The notes under the pieces are model-generated. The model was not told the origin of the DNA, did not search any database, and saw only the letters and a list, made by a program, of their open reading frames with translations. 64,000 nucleotides of DNA from positions 50,258 through 114,257 of the forward strand of contig NZ_WQPK01000036.1 of the NCBI RefSeq assembly GCF_018785265.1. The letters are read 5' to 3'. The position numbers and the translations under genes were made by a program. This stretch comes from Collinsella aerofaciens. GTDB taxonomy: Bacteria; Actinomycetota; Coriobacteriia; Coriobacteriales; Coriobacteriaceae. Positions 17,118-24,442 of this stretch are shown piece after piece (within the stretch, counting starts at the first letter, position 1; every line of letters begins with the position of its first letter).

Positions 17118-18008
17118 ATGGCAGAACAGAACAGCAAGGCCGACCGCGTCAAACTCAATCGCGAGCTCGCGCAGATGCTCAAGGGCGGCGTCATCATGGA
17201 CGTTACCACGCCCGAGCAGGCACGCATCGCCGAGGAGGCAGGCGCCTGCGCCGTCATGGCCCTCGAGCGCATCCCGGCCGACATCCGTGCCGCAGGCGGC
17301 GTCTCGCGCATGAGCGACCCCAAGATGATCAAGGGCATCCAGGAGGCCGTCTCCATCCCCGTCATGGCCAAGTGCCGCATCGGTCACATCGTCGAGGCGC
17401 AGGTCCTGCAGGCCATCGAGATCGACTACATCGATGAGTCCGAGGTTCTCTCCCCTGCCGATGACGTCTATCACATCGACAAGACCCAGTTTGACGTGCC
17501 GTTTGTCTGCGGCGCCCGTGATCTGGGCGAGGCGCTGCGCCGTGTTGCCGAAGGCGCCACGATGATTCGCACCAAGGGTGAGCCGGGTACGGGCGACGTC
17601 GTTCAGGCCGTGCGTCACATGCGCAAGATCCAAAAGCAGATCCGCGACGTTGTTGCCCTGCGCGACGACGAGCTCTTTGAGGCAGCCAAGCAACTGCAGG
17701 TTCCGGTCGAGCTGGTACGCGAGGTCCATGCCACGGGCAAGCTTCCCGTCGTGAACTTTGCCGCCGGCGGCGTAGCGACCCCGGCCGATGCCGCGCTGAT
17801 GATGCAGCTGGGTGCCGAGGGCGTCTTTGTCGGCTCGGGCATCTTTAAGAGCGGCGACCCCGCCAAGCGCGCCGCTGCCATCGTCAAGGCCGTGGCAAAC
17901 TTCACCGATGCCAGGCTCATCGCCGAGCTTTCGGAGGACCTGGGCGAGGCCATGGCGGGCATCAACGCCGACGAGATCGAGATCATCATGGAGGAGCGCG
18001 GGCGCTAG
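17118..18008 (+). CDS. pdxS: Pyridoxal 5'-phosphate synthase lyase subunit PdxS
   Basis: A 296-residue TIM-barrel enzyme. With PdxT it makes PLP from ribose 5-phosphate, glyceraldehyde 3-phosphate and glutamine-derived ammonia. Signatures seen are [38 protein letters not shown] and [20 protein letters not shown]. The length is typical. AAGGGAG lies 5 bp before the ATG at 17118; the upstream in-frame ATG at 17076 lies ahead of that site. It is followed after 20 bp by pdxT. Confidence 0.95.
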   Translation: MAEQNSKADRVKLNRELAQMLKGGVIMDVTTPEQARIAEEAGACAVMALERIPADIRAAGGVSRMSDPKMIKGIQEAVSIPVMAKCRIGHIVEAQVLQAIEIDYIDESEVLSPADDVYHIDKTQFDVPFVCGARDLGEALRRVAEGATMIRTKGEPGTGDVVQAVRHMRKIQKQIRDVVALRDDELFEAAKQLQVPVELVREVHATGKLPVVNFAAGGVATPADAALMMQLGAEGVFVGSGIFKSGDPAKRAAAIVKAVANFTDARLIAELSEDLGEAMAGINADEIEIIMEERGR

Positions 18009-18028
18009 TCCGATAGAAAGGATCGCAC

Positions 18029-18616
18029 ATGAGCGATTACGCAGACCAGACGGTCGCCGTGCTGGCGGTCCAAGGTGCTTTTGCCGAGCACGAGGCGAGG
18101 CTATCCGAGCTGGGCGCACGCTGTATTGAGCTGAGGCAGGCGGCTGATTTGAAGCAAGACTTTGACCGTCTGGTACTTCCCGGCGGCGAGTCTACCGTTC
18201 AAGGGAAGCTGCTTGATGAGTTGGGCATGCTCGAGGAGCTTCGTGCCCGTATCGTTGAAGGCATGCCCGTCCTGGGCACCTGCGCCGGCCTGATTCTGCT
18301 AGCTCACGACCTTGCCGCCCATGACGATAAGGGCACGCCGCGTTTGGCAACCATGGACGTACTTGTCGAGCGCAATGCCTACGGCAGGCAGCTCGGCAGC
18401 TTTCGCACTAAGGGGCAGGTCGCCGGCATCGACGGTGAAGTGCCACTGACGTTTATCCGCGCGCCCCGCATCGTCGAGGTCTACGGCGACGCCGAGGCCC
18501 TAGCCGAAGTCGACGGCCGTATCGTCGCCGCCCGCCAAGGCAACCAGCTCGGTGTTACCTTCCACCCCGAGCTCGACGACGACACGCGCCTCCACGAACT
18601 CTTCCTCCAAATGTAG
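18029..18616 (+). CDS. pdxT: PLP synthase glutaminase subunit PdxT
   Basis: A 195-residue class I glutamine amidotransferase that feeds ammonia to PdxS. It has the glycine-rich LPGGEST, the nucleophile cysteine in GTCAGLI, the FIRAPRI segment and the catalytic His/Glu in TFHPEL. GAAAGGA precedes the ATG. It is co-transcribed with pdxS. Confidence 0.95.
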   Translation: MSDYADQTVAVLAVQGAFAEHEARLSELGARCIELRQAADLKQDFDRLVLPGGESTVQGKLLDELGMLEELRARIVEGMPVLGTCAGLILLAHDLAAHDDKGTPRLATMDVLVERNAYGRQLGSFRTKGQVAGIDGEVPLTFIRAPRIVEVYGDAEALAEVDGRIVAARQGNQLGVTFHPELDDDTRLHELFLQM

Positions 18617-18656
18617 GCGGAGTAGAAACGAGCGTGGATTTTCGGACACATAACAA

Positions 18657-18724
18657 ATGAGAGTGGATAATCTCCCACTTTGAGCTTGAATGCAGACTCA
18701 AACCGGGAGATTATCCACTCTCAT
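18657..18724. repeat. Long inverted repeat (20-bp perfect arms)
   Basis: ATGAGAGTGGATAATCTCCC at 18657-18676 is matched exactly by its inverse at 18705-18724. The 28-nt loop holds a smaller TTGAG/CTCAA stem. It lies 40 bp after pdxT and has no T-run. Confidence 0.85.
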
Positions 18725-18732
18725 GCTATGCA

Positions 18733-18784
18733 GTCGTTGGGGACGTTCTTAAACGACTAGTCAAACAAGAACGTCCCCAACGAC
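18733..18784. repeat. REP-like hairpin, GGGGACGTTC type
   Basis: GTCGTTGGGGACGTTCTT is followed by AAACGACTAGTCAAAC and then the exact inverse of the first part. An inner alternative hairpin (GTCGTT/AACGAC) exposes GGGGACGTTCTT in its loop, as at 54210. Confidence 0.8.
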
Positions 18785-18803
18785 TACATTGCGATAGACG
18801 ACC

Positions 18804-18857
18804 ACGTTTGCCCAGATAAAACCGACCAAAATAAACCTGTCCCTTTTTGGCAGGTTT
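18804..18857. repeat. REP-like hairpin with CCTGTCC loop (copy 2, 54 nt)
   Basis: It is identical at 52 of 54 positions to 53284-53337. It contains CCAAAATAAACCTGTCCC followed by TTTTTGGCAGG. The same core occurs at 35352. Confidence 0.8.
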
Positions 18858-18998
18858 GAATCAAGACAACGCCGATGTTTTGGTACCGACAGCGAAAACC
18901 CGCCAGAGCGAGGGAGGCCCTTTTGGGGCGAGATGACGTCATAGGTTGAGCATAAGTCAGCGAGCGGGTCGCATTTGAGGCAAGGTGACGTGAAACGA

Positions 18999-19027
18999 AA
19001 GGGCGCTGACCTTCTGGTCGCGCCCTT
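18999..19027 (-). terminator. Hairpin downstream of the RGG-protein gene
   Basis: AAGGGCGC TGACC pairs with GGTC GCGCCCTT. On the minus strand it is followed by TTTCGTTT. A second hairpin (19076-19102) lies directly at the stop codon. The stretch 18859-18998 holds no gene that I can support. Confidence 0.55.
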
Positions 19028-19075
19028 GAAGTTGAACGTCAGATTGTCCAAATGCGGCCCGCGCAGCGTCGGCCC

Positions 19076-19102
19076 GTTACGGCGTTTGGTAAAACGCCGT
19101 AA
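19076..19102 (-). terminator. Hairpin abutting RGG-protein stop codon
   Basis: GTTACGGCGTTT pairs with AAAACGCCGTAAC around a very short loop. It begins at the base after the TAG stop on the minus strand. Confidence 0.6.
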
Positions 19103-20014
19103 CTAAAAACGGTTGCCGCGGAAGCCGCCACCGTTGCGGCCGCCACGATCGCCACCGCGACCGCCGCGGTCGTTACCACGGTTGCCGCCGAAGCCGCCAC
19201 GGTTGCCACCGCGATCGCCATAGCCACCACGGTTGCCGCCAAAGCCGCCGCGACCGCCACGGTCGCCGCCACGGTCACCAAAGCCGCCACGGCCACCGCG
19301 ATCGCCACCGCGACCGCCACGGTCGCCGCCACGGCCACCGCGATCACCAAAGCCGCCGCGACCGCCACGGTCGCCGCCACGGCCACCGCGATCGTCACGG
19401 CCGCCGCGAGGACCGCGGTCCTCGTCCAGGCCCATGGCGACGAGCGGAGCGATAACCTTATCGAGAGCGGCCATCAGCTCGGTGGCCTCCTCGTAAGAAA
19501 GCTCGGGCAGGAGCTTCTCCTTCTTGTTGGCAAGCTCGACCAGGCCCTCGGCGGCATCCTCGGCAGCGAAGACGACAATCTTGCGCATATCGCCCTCGGC
19601 GTCGTCGATGCGGCCGACCAGATCGGCAGCCTCGGCCTCGGCCATCAGGCCATCGAGCTCACGAAGGCGCATGCCCAGCAGGTCGGACATTTCCTTCTGC
19701 TCCATCTTGGGCTTGAGGTCAAGAAGCTTGATGGCGCGCTCGATGTTCGCCATGCGCTCGGCCTTGGCCTCCTCCTCCTTGGAAATAGCAAAGCGACGGC
19801 TACGCAGCAGGCGGGCGGCCTTCTGCATTTTGTCCATCAGCTCTTCGTCATCGTAATCAACGGCGGCCTCGACAACCTCGGCCTCCTCCTCGGCGGAAAC
19901 CTCGTCAGCAGCCTCAACCTCGGCAGCTTCGGTCTCCACGGTCTCGACTGCCTCAACCTCGGCAGCCATGGTCTCGTTCTCGGTCTCGTTCATGATCTCT
20001 TCGTTCTCAGACAT
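19103..20014 (-). CDS. MarR-like winged-helix protein with acidic head and RGG-repeat tail
   Basis: A 303-residue three-part protein. Residues 1-60 are Glu/Ala-rich and acidic. Residues 65-205 are helical, with a winged-helix-like order (IKLLDLKPKMEQKEMSDLLG, then LRELDGLMAEAEAADLVGRI, then a hairpin and a long helix) resembling MarR regulators. Residues 210-303 are about fifteen RGG, DRGG and GFGDRGG repeats. AAGGAG lies 7 bp before the ATG. RGG tails bind RNA or drive condensation in known proteins, so RNA or DNA binding is likely. The exact role is unknown. It is transcribed alone, with hairpins at its 3' end. Confidence 0.75.
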   Translation of the reverse strand: MSENEEIMNETENETMAAEVEAVETVETEAAEVEAADEVSAEEEAEVVEAAVDYDDEELMDKMQKAARLLRSRRFAISKEEEAKAERMANIERAIKLLDLKPKMEQKEMSDLLGMRLRELDGLMAEAEAADLVGRIDDAEGDMRKIVVFAAEDAAEGLVELANKKEKLLPELSYEEATELMAALDKVIAPLVAMGLDEDRGPRGGRDDRGGRGGDRGGRGGFGDRGGRGGDRGGRGGDRGGRGGFGDRGGDRGGRGGFGGNRGGYGDRGGNRGGFGGNRGNDRGGRGGDRGGRNGGGFRGNRF

Positions 20015-20228
20015 GAGACTCCTTCTTGGCCCTCTCGGGCATCATCGCCCCATTCGCGGGGCCCGTCGCGCACTCTTTGCGCTTTAAACATTCATGCCTC
20101 TCGGCAAAACGTCCATTAGTTTATGGTGTCGCCCGCTAATCTAGCTGCAGAATCTATGTGCACACATTAATGAGACATGTCGCGGTATCATGACCTGAAC
20201 CAAACGTGTCCACCTTAAGGAGCCCGCC

Positions 20229-20639
20229 ATGATTAAGCCCATCATGAAATCCGAGTTCTTTTTGCGCCTGCCTTCCGAAGACGCGGGACCCGACGATGCC
20301 GCGACCGGGCAGGACCTCCTGGATACACTCCACGAGCATGAGCGCGAGTGCGTGGGCGTCGCCGCCAACATGATCGGCGTGCGCAAACGCATCATCTGCG
20401 TAAAGGACAGCAACAGGACACTCCTGATGTACAACCCTCAAATTCTTGAGCAGGTCAATGCCTATCAGACGAGCGAAGGATGTCTCTCGCTGATCGGCGA
20501 GCGTCCCTGTACCCGCTATCGCCGCATTAAGGTTGAGTATTTGGACGAGAACTTCGTCCACCGCATCAAAAACTTCTCGGGCTACACCGCCGAGATCATC
20601 CAGCACGAAATCGACCACTGCAACGGGATCGTTATTTAG
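20229..20639 (+). CDS. Peptide deformylase, short type
   Basis: A 136-residue deformylase that removes formyl from the N-terminal Met. It has the metal-site cysteine in EGCLSL and the HExxH motif as QHEIDH. Motif 1 reads GVAANMIG, with Met where the classical enzyme has the oxyanion Gln (GLAAPQ); I recall this variant as characteristic of a short subfamily in Firmicutes and Coriobacteriia. AAGGAG precedes the ATG. It is followed by a strong terminator and stands alone, not with fmt. Confidence 0.85.
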   Translation: MIKPIMKSEFFLRLPSEDAGPDDAATGQDLLDTLHEHERECVGVAANMIGVRKRIICVKDSNRTLLMYNPQILEQVNAYQTSEGCLSLIGERPCTRYRRIKVEYLDENFVHRIKNFSGYTAEIIQHEIDHCNGIVI

Positions 20640-20654
20640 TTCCGCCGATTCAAG

Positions 20655-20691
20655 AAAGCTCCCTGCAGCAAAGCAACTGCAGGGAGCTTTT
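20655..20691 (+). terminator. Terminator after peptide deformylase
   Basis: AAAGCTCCCTGCAG pairs with CTGCAGGGAGCTTTT around an 8-nt loop. It may also serve the convergent aminotransferase gene. Confidence 0.85.
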
Positions 20692-20714
20692 CATAGTGCG
20701 GAACTTCTATCCCA

Positions 20715-22235
20715 CTAGCTCTGGCGGTAATGGTCAAAGAAGTCGGCGAGGTCTTCGAGCGACTCTTTGAGCACTTCCATGCGCGGCAGGTACACGATGC
20801 GGAAGTGATCGGGCTCAGCCCAGTTGAAGCCGCCGCCGCGCGTAATCAGGATCTTCTTCTCGTGCAGCAGGTCAAGGGCGAATTGCTCGTCATCGGTGAT
20901 GTTGAACTTCTTCACATCCATCTTGGGGAAGATGTAGAACGCCGCACGCGGCTTAACCACCGAGATGCCGTCAATCTTGTTGAGCGCCTCATACACAAAG
21001 TTGCGCTGCTCGTAGACACGGCCGCCGGGACGGATGTAGTCGTTGACCGACTGATGGCCACCGAGTGCCGTCTGAACGATTGACTGAGCCGGCACGTTGG
21101 AGCACAGGCGCATGTTAGAGAGCATGTTGACGCCCATGATGAAGTCGCTCATGCAGCGCTGGTTGCCCGAAAGCACCATCCAGCCAATACGATAGCCCGC
21201 AATCATGTGCGACTTGGACAGACCGCTAAAGGTAACGCAGGGCAGGTCGGGGGCGAGCGAGGCAATCGAGACGTGCTCGTAGCCGTCCATGCACAGGCGG
21301 TCGTAAATCTCATCGGCAAAGATCATCAGCTGATGCCTGCGTGCAATCTCGACGATGCCCTCGAGCACCTCGCGCGGATAGACAGAACCCGTGGGGTTGT
21401 TGGGGTTGATGATGACGAGGGCTTTGGTCGCGCTCGTGATCTTGGACTCCATATCCTCCAGGTCGGGATACCAATCCGCCTGTTCATCGCACAGATAATG
21501 TACGGGATGACCGCCAGCAAGGGTTGCGCACGCCGTCCAGAGCGGATAGTCGGGGCTGGGGATCAGAATCTCGTCGCCATTGTCGAGCAGCGCGTTCATC
21601 GAAAGCTGAATGAGCTCGGACACGCCGTTGCCCGTGTAGATATGCTCCATCTGAACATTGGGCAGGCCCTTGATCTGCGAATACTGCATGATCGCCTTGC
21701 GCGCGGAGAACAGGCCGCGCGAATTGGAATAGCCTTCGCAGTCGGGCAGCTGCTGGCGCATGTCCTTGATGACCTCATCGGGCGTGCGGAAACCGAAGGG
21801 CGCCGGGTTACCGATATTGAGCTTGAGGATGCGCTCGCCCTCGTCCTCCATACGGGCGGCCTCGTCGACGACGGGACCGCGCACGTCATACAGGACGTTA
21901 TCGAGCTTGGTGGATTTAGAAAAAGTACGCATGGTGGTGCTCCTTGCAATTTGAGCTGAGGGATGGGGTTCGGGCTTGGAATCGTTACGGGGTGATGATG
22001 CCTCGCCTTGATCGGCGTCGCCGGCAAGCAGCCAGGTAACATCGACCTCCAAAATACGGGCGAGCAGCTCAGCCACATCGCGCCGCGGGATCGTCTTGCC
22101 GCTCACATATTGGCTCATCTGACTCTTGCCGAGTTTTTTGCCGAGCATCTCCGATGCGCGGATCACGTCCGACTGGCGAACGTCGCGATTGGACATAGTC
22201 TGTCGCAGGCGATCGCAAAACGTCTCTTGGGCCAC
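20715..22235 (-). CDS. XRE HTH fused to AlaT-like PLP aminotransferase
   Basis: A 506-residue fusion. Residues 1-72 form an XRE/Cro-like HTH (SDVIRASEMLGKKLGKSQMS, then YVSGKTIPRRDVAELLARIL). A Pro/Ser linker (75-100) leads to a complete fold-type I aminotransferase close to AlaT/AspB (NPNNPTGSVY, DEIYDRL, PLP lysine in SGLSKSHMIAGYRIGW, C-terminal RIVYLPRME). The start GTG at 22235 has AAGGAGG 5 bp upstream. A 20-bp palindrome lies 41 bp upstream. The protein may be a PLP- or amino-acid-sensing autoregulator or a self-regulated enzyme. This domain pair differs from the GntR-type MocR fusions. Confidence 0.85.
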   Translation of the reverse strand: MAQETFCDRLRQTMSNRDVRQSDVIRASEMLGKKLGKSQMSQYVSGKTIPRRDVAELLARILEVDVTWLLAGDADQGEASSPRNDSKPEPHPSAQIARSTTMRTFSKSTKLDNVLYDVRGPVVDEAARMEDEGERILKLNIGNPAPFGFRTPDEVIKDMRQQLPDCEGYSNSRGLFSARKAIMQYSQIKGLPNVQMEHIYTGNGVSELIQLSMNALLDNGDEILIPSPDYPLWTACATLAGGHPVHYLCDEQADWYPDLEDMESKITSATKALVIINPNNPTGSVYPREVLEGIVEIARRHQLMIFADEIYDRLCMDGYEHVSIASLAPDLPCVTFSGLSKSHMIAGYRIGWMVLSGNQRCMSDFIMGVNMLSNMRLCSNVPAQSIVQTALGGHQSVNDYIRPGGRVYEQRNFVYEALNKIDGISVVKPRAAFYIFPKMDVKKFNITDDEQFALDLLHEKKILITRGGGFNWAEPDHFRIVYLPRMEVLKESLEDLADFFDHYRQS

Positions 22236-22256
22236 AGGAACCTCCTTGCTGGCAAA

Positions 22257-22338
22257 GTTCAATTTATAGAACACGAATTGAACCAAGGTTCAATTTAGCA
22301 AGCAGTATAGCGCCGTACCTCATTCGTAAGTTCAATTT
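22257..22338. promoter_or_regulatory. Operator region: palindrome and GTTCAATTT half-sites
   Basis: AATTGAACCAAGGTTCAATT (22276-22295) is a 20-bp palindrome with perfect 9-bp arms. Further GTTCAATTT half-sites are at 22258 and 22330. It is likely bound by the XRE domain of the adjacent fusion protein. Confidence 0.6.
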
Positions 22339-22397
22339 CATAAGAAAACGTACCGAACTCCGAGATTTGCCCAAAGCGGACAATGACGTGCACACGT

Positions 22398-23255
22398 TTA
22401 GAGGTATTCAAGGAATCGAGCAGCGGCAAGAGAAACGTCAGCCGTGCGATATATCGCATTGATCTGCCGATGGGGATGTCCCTCGAGTGGTCGCACGGCA
22501 ACATCGAACTGACAGCGGCGCAAGATGAGCGCGGGAAGAATGCTCACGCCCAGGCCGTCCTCGACCATAGCCATAATCGCATAATCATCCCAGGTCGACA
22601 GCTTGGAGCACACCGTCAGCCCCGCCCGACGGAACAGCGGCGTAATCTCGTCATCGGTGCCGCGTTCTAGCAGAATAAACTGCTCGTTGGCTAAATCGGC
22701 AAGAGAAACGACCTCCGCCGTGGCAAGCAAAGAATCTGCCGGCACTACCGCCATCAACTCGTCGCGCACCAAAGACCGCGATGCCATGCCGTTTTCTCGT
22801 GGCTCACGCGGGATAAAGCCCAGGTCGCAGCGGCCTTCCGCCACCCATTGCTCAATCTCGGAGTAATCACCCATCAGCAGCTCGTAATCGACATCCGGAT
22901 GATCGGCGCGAAAGCGCGCAATCACCGGCGGCAGCACGTGGGTCGCCACACTCGAAAACGTACCGATGCAGATTTTGCCGCGCATGAGCCCGCGCATCTC
23001 ATCCACCCGTCGCTGCAAGCGAGTGAATTCCTCGCAGAGCGCCTCGACAGCCGGCATGACCTGCCGCCCGTCGGCAGAAAGCACTACGCCCTCGCGACTG
23101 CGGTCGAGCACCTTAAAGCCCCAATCGGCCTCAAGATCGGCCACCATGCGGCTCACGCCCGACTGCGAATAGCTCAGGCGCTCGGCAGCACGCGTAAAGC
23201 TTCCGGCGCGCACCGTCTCCAGCAGCGCCTGCATCTTTTGAATATTCGTTTCCAC
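22398..23255 (-). CDS. LysR-family transcription regulator
   Basis: A 285-residue LysR protein. The HTH is at residues 1-60 (SFTRAAERLSYSQSGVSRMV), followed by a periplasmic-binding-like effector domain with ICIGTFSSVATHVLPPVIARF. GTG at 23255 is chosen because GGAGGG lies 7 bp upstream. It is divergent from an EamA transporter gene 118 bp away and probably controls it. It is clearly related to the LysR at 55780, which has the same partner type. Confidence 0.85.
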   Translation of the reverse strand: METNIQKMQALLETVRAGSFTRAAERLSYSQSGVSRMVADLEADWGFKVLDRSREGVVLSADGRQVMPAVEALCEEFTRLQRRVDEMRGLMRGKICIGTFSSVATHVLPPVIARFRADHPDVDYELLMGDYSEIEQWVAEGRCDLGFIPREPRENGMASRSLVRDELMAVVPADSLLATAEVVSLADLANEQFILLERGTDDEITPLFRRAGLTVCSKLSTWDDYAIMAMVEDGLGVSILPALILRRCQFDVAVRPLEGHPHRQINAIYRTADVSLAAARFLEYL

Positions 23256-23373
23256 GGCGCCCCTCCACCTTTGCATGAGTTTTTGTCATGTTATCTATGC
23301 ATTATATTCGCTTTTCTTCTAAAACCAGTTCACCCATAGTGAAGATGCTCAGATATAGAAGGGATGTCAGCGC

Positions 23374-24285
23374 ATGAACAACGGGTTGTTTACGTACTTA
23401 GCAGCATTGCTATTGTTTGGCTCCAACGGCATCATCGCCGCTGCCATCGCGCTGCCGAGCTCGGATATCGTGCTACTACGCACGTTTTTGGGCGCACTCT
23501 CGCTTGTCACCATTCTCGCCGTCACCCAACGCCATAAGTTGCAGGCGCCATCTCGCCCCCGCGAAGCCGCAGCCCTCCTCCTCTCGGGAGCCGCGCTAGG
23601 CGCCAGCTGGATTTTTCTGTTCCGCGCCTACCAGACGATCGGCGTCGGCGTATCCTCGCTGCTGTACTACTGCGGCCCCATCATTGTCATGGCGCTCTCC
23701 CCGCTCATCTTTGGCGAAAAGCTGACCGGCGGCAAAATCGCCGGCTTTGTCGCCGTTGCTTGTGGTGCTTTTCTCATTGCAGCGCAAGGTCTAGGCGGCA
23801 ATATGCCCATTGCGGGTATCGTCTGCGGTATCGCCTCGGCATTTTGCTATGCGCTGATGGTCATCGCTAGCAAGGGTGCGCCACACATCGAAGGCCTCGA
23901 GAACTCCACGCTCCAGGTGAGCGCCGCCTTTGCGACCGCGCTGGTCCTCACGCTCATCACGCAGGGCGCTCCCTCATTCCTGTCCGCCGGTGTCGCCGCC
24001 AGTATTGATTGGCGCGCCGTCATCATGCTCGGCGTCGTCAACACCGGCATCGGTTGCCTGCTCTATTTTAGTGCTGTCGCCAAGCTGCCCGTTCAGACCG
24101 TCGCGGTCGTCGGCTACCTCGAGCCGCTTTCGGCGGTCGTGTTCTCGGCCGTCCTTTTAGGCGAAGCCATAACACCGATCCGCCTGACGGGCGCCGCACT
24201 TATCATCGGCGGCGCGATTTTTTGCGAACTCGCCGGCAAACGCGCAAACGCCAAGGCTGGCATCGCCCAGACAGTGCGTGCTTAA
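23374..24285 (+). CDS. EamA/DMT-family transporter
   Basis: A 303-residue protein with about ten membrane helices in two EamA repeats. The second repeat begins near residue 150. The conserved end YLEPLSAVVFSAVLLGEAI is typical of drug/metabolite transporters that export amino acids or metabolites. AAGGGATG lies upstream of the ATG. It is divergent from its likely LysR regulator. The substrate is unknown. Confidence 0.85.
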   Translation: MNNGLFTYLAALLLFGSNGIIAAAIALPSSDIVLLRTFLGALSLVTILAVTQRHKLQAPSRPREAAALLLSGAALGASWIFLFRAYQTIGVGVSSLLYYCGPIIVMALSPLIFGEKLTGGKIAGFVAVACGAFLIAAQGLGGNMPIAGIVCGIASAFCYALMVIASKGAPHIEGLENSTLQVSAAFATALVLTLITQGAPSFLSAGVAASIDWRAVIMLGVVNTGIGCLLYFSAVAKLPVQTVAVVGYLEPLSAVVFSAVLLGEAITPIRLTGAALIIGGAIFCELAGKRANAKAGIAQTVRA

Positions 24286-24399
24286 AAGCCCCTGCTTTGA
24301 ATGCTACCTGCGTAGATAAATAATCCCCAGCTGAAGATTATTGTCTAAAATAACCCGATGTGCCAAACTGCTCTTGTATATATAAAGACGGCATAAAGA

Positions 24400-24420
24400 T
24401 TATCTGTCCTAGACAGATAA
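24400..24420. promoter_or_regulatory. Palindrome in the kup leader
   Basis: TTATCTGTC, CTA, GACAGATAA form a perfect 9-bp inverted repeat that ends 22 bp before the GTG start of kup. It could be an operator or a leader hairpin near the ribosome binding site. Confidence 0.45.
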
Positions 24421-24442
24421 CCAGATGTCCAAGGGAGTCCAC

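Noticed and set aside
18761..19051. A 96-codon minus-strand frame in the pdxT-RGG gap
   Set aside because: It reads through two palindromic repeats and a hairpin, lacks a ribosome binding site and has no domain. I recall similar predicted proteins in Collinsella, which suggests a repeated non-coding sequence rather than a gene.
20229..20639. Met in place of the oxyanion Gln as a sign of a dead deformylase
   Set aside because: The GVAANMIG variant is, as far as I recall, typical of a short deformylase subfamily, and HEIDH and EGCLS are intact, so activity is likely.
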